From JBJELF01 sp051879015 (GTDB lineage Bacteria; Bacillota; Clostridia; Lachnospirales; Lachnospiraceae), in assembly GCA_051879015.1 (NCBI GenBank), contig JBJELF010000004.1, positions 1 through 34,097 on the forward strand: a stretch of 34,097 bases of DNA, in the 5' to 3' direction. Below the pieces are notes generated by a model. That model had not been told where the DNA came from, did not search any database, and saw nothing but the letters and a program-made list of their open reading frames with translations. Shown piece by piece: positions 30,482 to 34,097 of the stretch (position 1 is its first letter; the number at the start of each line of letters is the position of its first letter). The translations under genes were made by a program, and so were the position numbers.

Positions 30482-31366
30482 ATGGAAGATTATTTAGTTC
30501 GGGCAACGGCGGGCAATAGTCAGGTGCGTGCTTTTGCTGTTGCTACCAAAAACTTAGTTGAATTTGCAAGAAATGCTCATAATACTAGTCCAGTGGCGAC
30601 TGCTGCTTTGGGAAGATTATTAACGGCAGGTGCTATGATGGGCAGTACGATGAAAAATGATACAGATGTGATGACCCTAAAGATTGAATGTGAGGGACCA
30701 ATTGGCGGACTTTTAGTCACAGCGGACAATAAGGGAAATGTCAAAGGCTATGTCAATAATCCAAATGTGTTGATTCATGCCAACAGCAAGGGAAAATTAG
30801 ATGTAGCTGGTGCATTGGATTTGGGTGTGTTGAGTGTTATTAAGGATATTGGTCTCAAGGAACCTTATGTGGGACAGACTATTTTGGTTTCTGGAGAAAT
30901 AGCAGAAGACTTAACTTATTACTATGCTGCTTCTGAACAGACACCGTCCTCTGTAGCACTGGGAGTGCTGATGAACAAGGATAATACCGTACGCCAGGCA
31001 GGTGGATTTATGATTCAGTTACTGCCTTTTGCGGAGGAAGAGACGATTGCAGCAATTGAAAAGAATTTAGCTAATGTCACCTCTGTTACCTCTCTTTTAG
31101 AACAGGGAATGACACCTGAAGAAATTTTGGAGTTTGTGCTGGGAGATTTGGGTGTGGAAATTACAGACCGTATGCCAGTGCAGTTTCAATGCAATTGCAG
31201 TAAAAGTCGTGTGGAACGAGCGCTCGCCAGTATTGCAACCTCAGATTTGGAAGAAATGATTGCAGACAACAAACCGATTGAAGTAAATTGTCATTTTTGC
31301 AACACAAACTATACCTTCTCTGTGGAAGAATTGCAGGAAATGGTTGCGAAGAGAAAAGAAGTATAG
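30482..31366 (+). CDS. hslO: Redox-regulated chaperone Hsp33
   Basis: A 294-residue cytoplasmic holdase chaperone activated by oxidation. Zinc-binding cysteines are C237-x-C239 and C270-x-x-C273 near the C-terminus, the redox switch of the family. The N-terminal half shows VRATAGNSQVRAFAV and the GPIGGLLVTADNKGNVKGYV region, and the middle has GGFMIQLLPFAEE. The ribosome binding site is weak: AAAGGA lies about 15 nt before the ATG, so coupling to the upstream methyltransferase gene is possible. It ends in a strong hairpin shared with the convergent tepA-like gene. Confidence 0.96.
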   Translation: MEDYLVRATAGNSQVRAFAVATKNLVEFARNAHNTSPVATAALGRLLTAGAMMGSTMKNDTDVMTLKIECEGPIGGLLVTADNKGNVKGYVNNPNVLIHANSKGKLDVAGALDLGVLSVIKDIGLKEPYVGQTILVSGEIAEDLTYYYAASEQTPSSVALGVLMNKDNTVRQAGGFMIQLLPFAEEETIAAIEKNLANVTSVTSLLEQGMTPEEILEFVLGDLGVEITDRMPVQFQCNCSKSRVERALASIATSDLEEMIADNKPIEVNCHFCNTNYTFSVEELQEMVAKRKEV

Positions 31367-31371
31367 AAAAG

Positions 31372-31423
31372 TATGATGAGAGGAGCAGCCGCAAAAAAGT
31401 TTGTGACGGCTCCTCTTATCATA
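31372..31423. terminator. Hairpin between convergent hslO and tepA
   Basis: 31372-31386 pairs with 31409-31423 over 15 bp with one G-U (core GAGGAGC/GCTCCTC) around a 22-nt loop. It lies directly after the hslO stop and 24 nt from the end of the minus-strand gene. T-runs are weak on both strands. Confidence 0.65.
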
Positions 31424-31446
31424 GGCTAAAAGCGGGCATAAAGTGT

Positions 31447-32151
31447 TTAGATATGCTTGGAGCGTCTGCTATCAATGAGCTGATGCAGTTTTTGTAATGC
31501 CTCCTGAATACCGCCGATTTCATCAATGAGACCCTCGCGAACAGCTTCCTCTCCAACCAAAATAGTACCTAAATCTTTGGTCAGCTGTCCTCGATTCATC
31601 ATCATCTGTTCTAAACGTCCTTGACTGCTTTTGCTGTGTTCTGCGATAAAACGAGTGATACGATCTTGGATTCGCTGAAAATAGTCATAGGTTTGGGGGG
31701 CTCCGATGACGGAACCACTCATGCGGACGGGATGAATCAGCATGGTGCCGCTTTTTACGATAAAAGAATAATTGGTGGAGACGGCAAGGGGAACCCCAAT
31801 GGAGTGACTGCCGCCCAAAACCAAAGATACGGTGGGAATGGACATGGTAGAAATCATTTCTGCGATGGCAAGACCGGCTTCCACATCGCCGCCAGAAGTA
31901 TTTAACAGTACCAACATACCATCCACAGATTGGTCATCCTCTAAGGCAGCGAGTTGGGGTAAAATATGCTCATATTTGGTACTTTTTTGAGAGGAGGATA
32001 AATTTTCATGTCCTTCAATTTCGCCGATGATGGAGAGCAGATGAATTTTATGATGGCAGCTATTATCCTCAAGCATGACCTGTCCTGTTTCCCGGATGCG
32101 TTCTTCCTGCATTTTTTGTTCTTCCTGTTGTGTATTTCTTTGATTTTCCAT
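31447..32151 (-). CDS. tepA: TepA-like ClpP-family serine protease
   Basis: A 234-residue member of the ClpP/crotonase-fold family closest to TepA (YmfB) of Bacillus, reported there as a translocation-enhancing or signal-peptide-degrading peptidase. The catalytic pattern is GGSHSIGVPLAV with Ser117 and MLIHPVRMSG with His140; NTSGGDVEAGLAIAEMI is the oxyanion-side segment. The charged N-terminus (about 30 residues, rich in Gln/Glu/Arg) is longer than in ClpP and has no obvious signal peptide. ATG 32151 is chosen because GGAGG precedes it by 5 nt; a TTG at 32163 overlaps that site. It is convergent with hslO and divergent from ymxH. Whether it acts on membrane-released peptides is family knowledge, not visible here. 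Confidence 0.9.
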   Translation of the reverse strand: MENQRNTQQEEQKMQEERIRETGQVMLEDNSCHHKIHLLSIIGEIEGHENLSSSQKSTKYEHILPQLAALEDDQSVDGMLVLLNTSGGDVEAGLAIAEMISTMSIPTVSLVLGGSHSIGVPLAVSTNYSFIVKSGTMLIHPVRMSGSVIGAPQTYDYFQRIQDRITRFIAEHSKSSQGRLEQMMMNRGQLTKDLGTILVGEEAVREGLIDEIGGIQEALQKLHQLIDSRRSKHI

Positions 32152-32497
32152 AAAGACCTCCAAATAAAATGTATTGTATGATGGTGCTCCGCTTGGGAAG
32201 CATATCCGTTTGCTATATGGTTTCTTATGTATTATGGGATAAAAACAGGCAACTATTCAATTTATTTGTTTCTGTTTTTCAGATTGCAAGAGCAGAACAT
32301 ACGTGACAATGCGTAGGTGTCATGGAGGCAAAAAGCCTTTTTATCCCTCAATATCTTAATATTTAATCATTGTTTGTAGGGAAAAAATAGTTGTGATTTC
32401 ATAAAGTGCTGCATAACGAAACAAAATTTGAGGAAGGCTGTAGAGAAATCAAAAAAAATACATATACTAGTAATAACGATTTTTGATGAGGGCAGCT
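32152..32497. other. 346-nt divergent spacer with a repeat element
   Basis: No gene is visible. It contains copy B of the structured repeat element (32282-32355). I found no convincing promoter boxes for tepA on the minus strand or for ymxH on the plus strand, although both must start here. Confidence 0.5.
32282..32355 (+). repeat. Structured intergenic repeat element, copy B
   Basis: Ungapped match to 23666-23717: GATTGCAAGAGCAGAAC at 32282-32298, a 15-nt spacer, and TAGGTGTCATGGAGGCAAAA at 32314-32333. The 3' fold is kept but weaker: GGTGT (32316-32320) with AATATC (32350-32355) and TGG(A)GG with CC(C)TCA, closed by AAAAA/TTTTT. The orientation is the same as copy A. Confidence 0.62.
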
Positions 32498-32767
32498 ATG
32501 AATTTGTGTGAACTGCGTCAAAAAGAAGTAATTAATATGAATGATTGTAAGCGTCTGGGCTATGTGGCGGATGTGGAGTTTGATTTGAAGTCGGGGAAAA
32601 TTATTGCTATTATTGTGCCCGGCTGTGCTAAAGTATGGGGTTTTTTGGGGAGAGATACAGAATATTGGATTGCATTTGACAAGATTTGCCATATTGGGCC
32701 AGATATTATTTTGGTAGATATTAAAGAAGAGGAATGTATAAGAAAGTGCAGTTTTGATGCAAAATGA
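32498..32767 (+). CDS. ymxH: YlmC/YmxH-family PRC-barrel protein
   Basis: An 89-residue single PRC-barrel protein of the YlmC/YmxH family, small proteins found mostly in spore-forming Firmicutes. The family pattern is clear: CELRQKEVINMNDCKRLGYVADVEFD, then SGKIIAIIVPG, FLGRDTEYWI and IGPDIILVDIK. The molecular role is not known; association with sporulation comes from family annotation. The ATG at 32498 is chosen because GAGGG at 32488-32492 precedes it by 5 nt and the family starts here; ATG 32486 overlaps that site. Confidence 0.92.
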   Translation: MNLCELRQKEVINMNDCKRLGYVADVEFDLKSGKIIAIIVPGCAKVWGFLGRDTEYWIAFDKICHIGPDIILVDIKEEECIRKCSFDAK

Positions 32768-33085
32768 AATTTCATGAGAAAAACACCACAATTTAATTGG
32801 TGGGCTATTTTCAAAACTCTGCTGGTGGGTACCGTGGAGTTTTGAAATATGGAGACAGAAAAAGTAGTCGGTATGGAAAGTTGGATAAAAAAGTTTAAAA
32901 GATTTGGCAGAAAAATTTAGAGAAGGAGAAAAATACAGAAGAAAATTATAGGGAAATTCCTTGACGTAGCTTCAAATTATCGATATAATAAAAATGAATT
33001 TTGAATGTCTGACAAGCAGGCATGAATGTTTGGTCAGCATTAAATTTTAGAAGAAAGGGAAAGCAAATTTGCTGGCGGTATAATT
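32768..33085 (+). other. 318-nt spacer between ymxH and nrdR
   Basis: No gene. CACCA (32784-32788) pairs with TGGTG (32798-32802). Next, TTTCAAAACTC (32809-32819) pairs perfectly with GAGTTTTGAAA (32837-32847) around a 17-nt loop that contains GGTACC; no T-run follows. The nrdR promoter and a structured leader occupy the right third. Confidence 0.55.
32961..32989 (+). promoter_or_regulatory. Strong sigma-A promoter for nrdR
   Basis: TTGACG at 32961-32966 and a perfect TATAAT at 32984-32989 have a 17-nt spacer, the best match to consensus in the window. The expected leader is about 90 nt. It contains a hairpin AATG-T-CTGAC (33004-33013) with GTCAG-CATT (33033-33041) and the palindrome AGCAAATTTGCT (33062-33073). 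Confidence 0.8.
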
Positions 33086-33550
33086 ATGAAATGTCCATTT
33101 TGCAATGCAGAGTTAAATCGAGTCATTGATTCTAGACCTTCGGACGACAATAATTCTATTCGCAGACGCCGACTTTGTGAGGCCTGTGGCAAGCGTTTTA
33201 CTACATATGAAAAGTTAGAGACATTTCCGCTGATGGTGGTTAAAAAAGATTTGTCTAGGGAACCGTTCAATCGTGAAAAAATTGAGAAAGGCGTGTTGAT
33301 GGCATGCCATAAGCGACCGGTCTCAATTGAACAGATTCGTGATTTGGTCAATGATGTAGAAAATGAAATATTTGCTATGGATGTTAAGGAAGTGACCAGC
33401 GAGCAGATTGGCGAGCTGGTGATGGAGCGGCTCAAAAACTTGGAGGAAGTAGCTTATGTTCGTTTTGCTTCCGTTTATCGAGAGTTTAAGGATGTTCATA
33501 CGTTTGCCGAAGAATTGATAAAATTGATGCAGAAGGGAAAAGAGGAATGA
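33086..33550 (+). CDS. nrdR: Ribonucleotide reductase repressor NrdR
   Basis: A 154-residue ATP/dATP-sensing repressor of ribonucleotide reductase genes. The N-terminal zinc ribbon has C3-P-F-C6 and C31-E-A-C34 with RPSDDNNSIRRRRLCEAC between and after. The ATP-cone domain follows from about residue 49 (VVKKDLSREPFNREKIEKG). The ribosome binding site directly before the ATG is poor (GGCGG at 8-12 nt); a better GAAAGGG lies at 33053-33059, about 27 nt upstream. No typical paired NrdR box was seen in its own promoter. Its stop overlaps the next start in ATGA (33547-33550), so the YqeG gene is co-transcribed and probably translationally coupled. Confidence 0.97.
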   Translation: MKCPFCNAELNRVIDSRPSDDNNSIRRRRLCEACGKRFTTYEKLETFPLMVVKKDLSREPFNREKIEKGVLMACHKRPVSIEQIRDLVNDVENEIFAMDVKEVTSEQIGELVMERLKNLEEVAYVRFASVYREFKDVHTFAEELIKLMQKGKEE

Positions 33551-34050
33551 TAGTAGAGCAATTTTATCCTTCTGAGTGTATCGATTCCACATATCAGATT
33601 GATTTTGCACAATTATATCAGGATGGAATCCGAGGAGTACTTTTTGATATTGACAACACTTTAGTCCCTCATGGTGCGCCTGCTGATGAGCGCGCGATGG
33701 ATTTGTTTGCGTACCTCAGACAAATCGGAATGAATTGTTGTGTTATTTCTAACAACAAGGAGCCAAGAGTAAAATCGTTTGCTGATGCTGTGGGAGCGGA
33801 ATATATTTTTAAGGCGGACAAGCCATCAAAGAGAGGTTATCTCAAGGCGATGGAGCAGATGGGGACCAATAAGGACACCACCGTTTTTGTGGGAGATCAG
33901 CTTTTTACCGATGTGTGGGGAGCAAGAAGATGTGGCATCTATTCTATTTTGGTAAAACCGATTCACCCTAGGGAAGAAATACAGATTGTTTTGAAACGCT
34001 ATTTGGAGAAAGTTGTCCTGTATTTTTATAATCGTTCTCTCGGAAAATAG
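33547..34050 (+). CDS. yqeG: YqeG-family HAD phosphatase (subfamily IIIA)
   Basis: A 167-residue HAD hydrolase. Motif I is D34-I-D36-N-T38, motif II is VISNN, the motif III lysine lies in FKADKPSK, and motif IV is VGDQLFTDVWGA. The YqeG group is related to eukaryotic and cyanobacterial phosphatidylglycerophosphate phosphatases (Gep4 type), so a role in phosphatidylglycerol synthesis is plausible, but bacterial substrates are not settled. A basic, hydrophobic C-terminus (VLKRYLEKVVLYFYNRS) may touch membrane. The start overlaps the nrdR stop (ATGA) and AAGAGGA at 33539-33545 serves as ribosome binding site. In Bacillus yqeG is followed by yqeH and aroE; the window ends before that can be checked. 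Confidence 0.93.
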   Translation: MIVEQFYPSECIDSTYQIDFAQLYQDGIRGVLFDIDNTLVPHGAPADERAMDLFAYLRQIGMNCCVISNNKEPRVKSFADAVGAEYIFKADKPSKRGYLKAMEQMGTNKDTTVFVGDQLFTDVWGARRCGIYSILVKPIHPREEIQIVLKRYLEKVVLYFYNRSLGK

Positions 34051-34097
34051 ATTTTGTATAAAAAAATACTTGAAATATTGAGCATTGTAGTATAGAA

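Noticed and set aside
32820..32840. T-box-like motif GGTGGGTACCGTGG
   Set aside because: It resembles the T-box core, but the UGGN-ACC register is shifted by an extra base, there is no specifier stem, and no tRNA synthetase or amino-acid gene follows; the bases are simply the loop of a hairpin.
34070..34096. Possible promoter at the right end (TTGAAA and TATAGA)
   Set aside because: The spacer is only 15 nt and the downstream gene is outside the window.

Overview
The window reads as a chromosomal core segment from a low-GC Bacillota, most likely class Clostridia and probably Lachnospiraceae. This is inferred from strong AGGAGG ribosome binding sites, occasional TTG and GTG starts, a Gram-positive division/cell wall (dcw) cluster, Clostridia-type runs such as recJ-apt-rel-MBL-hemZ, and sporulation-lineage genes (a spoVD-like PBP, tepA, ymxH). 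I saw no tRNA, rRNA, IS element, prophage or CRISPR array. About 25 protein genes fill the window, all but three on the + strand.

Layout. (1) 1-4060: a monocistronic HPr-like gene, a UvrD/PcrA-type helicase, then on the minus strand ychF followed by a small acidic DUF1292 protein. (2) 4200-18090: lgt, then the dcw cluster rsmH, ftsL-like, two tandem class B penicillin-binding proteins, mraY, murD, ftsW/spoVE, murA, divIB/ftsQ and ftsZ. Together these make lipid I (MraY), ligate D-Glu (MurD), start the UDP-MurNAc branch (MurA), polymerise and crosslink septal wall (FtsW plus the PBPs) and build the Z ring (FtsZ). The order follows the Bacillus cluster (ftsL-pbpB-spoVD-mraY-murD-spoVE-divIB-ftsZ), but mraZ, murE, murG, murB and ftsA are absent here. 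(3) 18200-25320: recJ, apt, rel (bifunctional ppGpp synthetase/hydrolase), a glyoxalase II-like hydrolase and hemZ. (4) 25660-29400: citrate synthase, a minus-strand Lrp/AsnC regulator and an aspartate-type aminotransferase, which looks like a carbon/amino-acid junction. (5) 29690-34050: a SAM methyltransferase and Hsp33, a minus-strand TepA/ClpP-like protease, then ymxH, nrdR and a YqeG phosphatase.

Promoters with good sigma-A boxes lie before HPr, the helicase, lgt, mraY, ftsZ, apt, the methyltransferase and nrdR. Hairpins or terminators separate most units.

Non-coding signals most worth checking: two divergent copies of a 72-74 nt structured intergenic element (23666-23737 and 32282-32355); a 17-bp hairpin whose 3' arm buries the start codon of the second PBP gene (8954-9011); and a cluster of AAGTTTC motifs, including a 10-bp inverted repeat, between the Lrp gene and the aminotransferase. 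Protein oddities: an HPr that keeps His15 but has Lys in place of regulatory Ser46; a five-copy 21-bp tandem repeat encoding an acidic heptad tail on the first PBP; and KTA instead of KTG in the second PBP.
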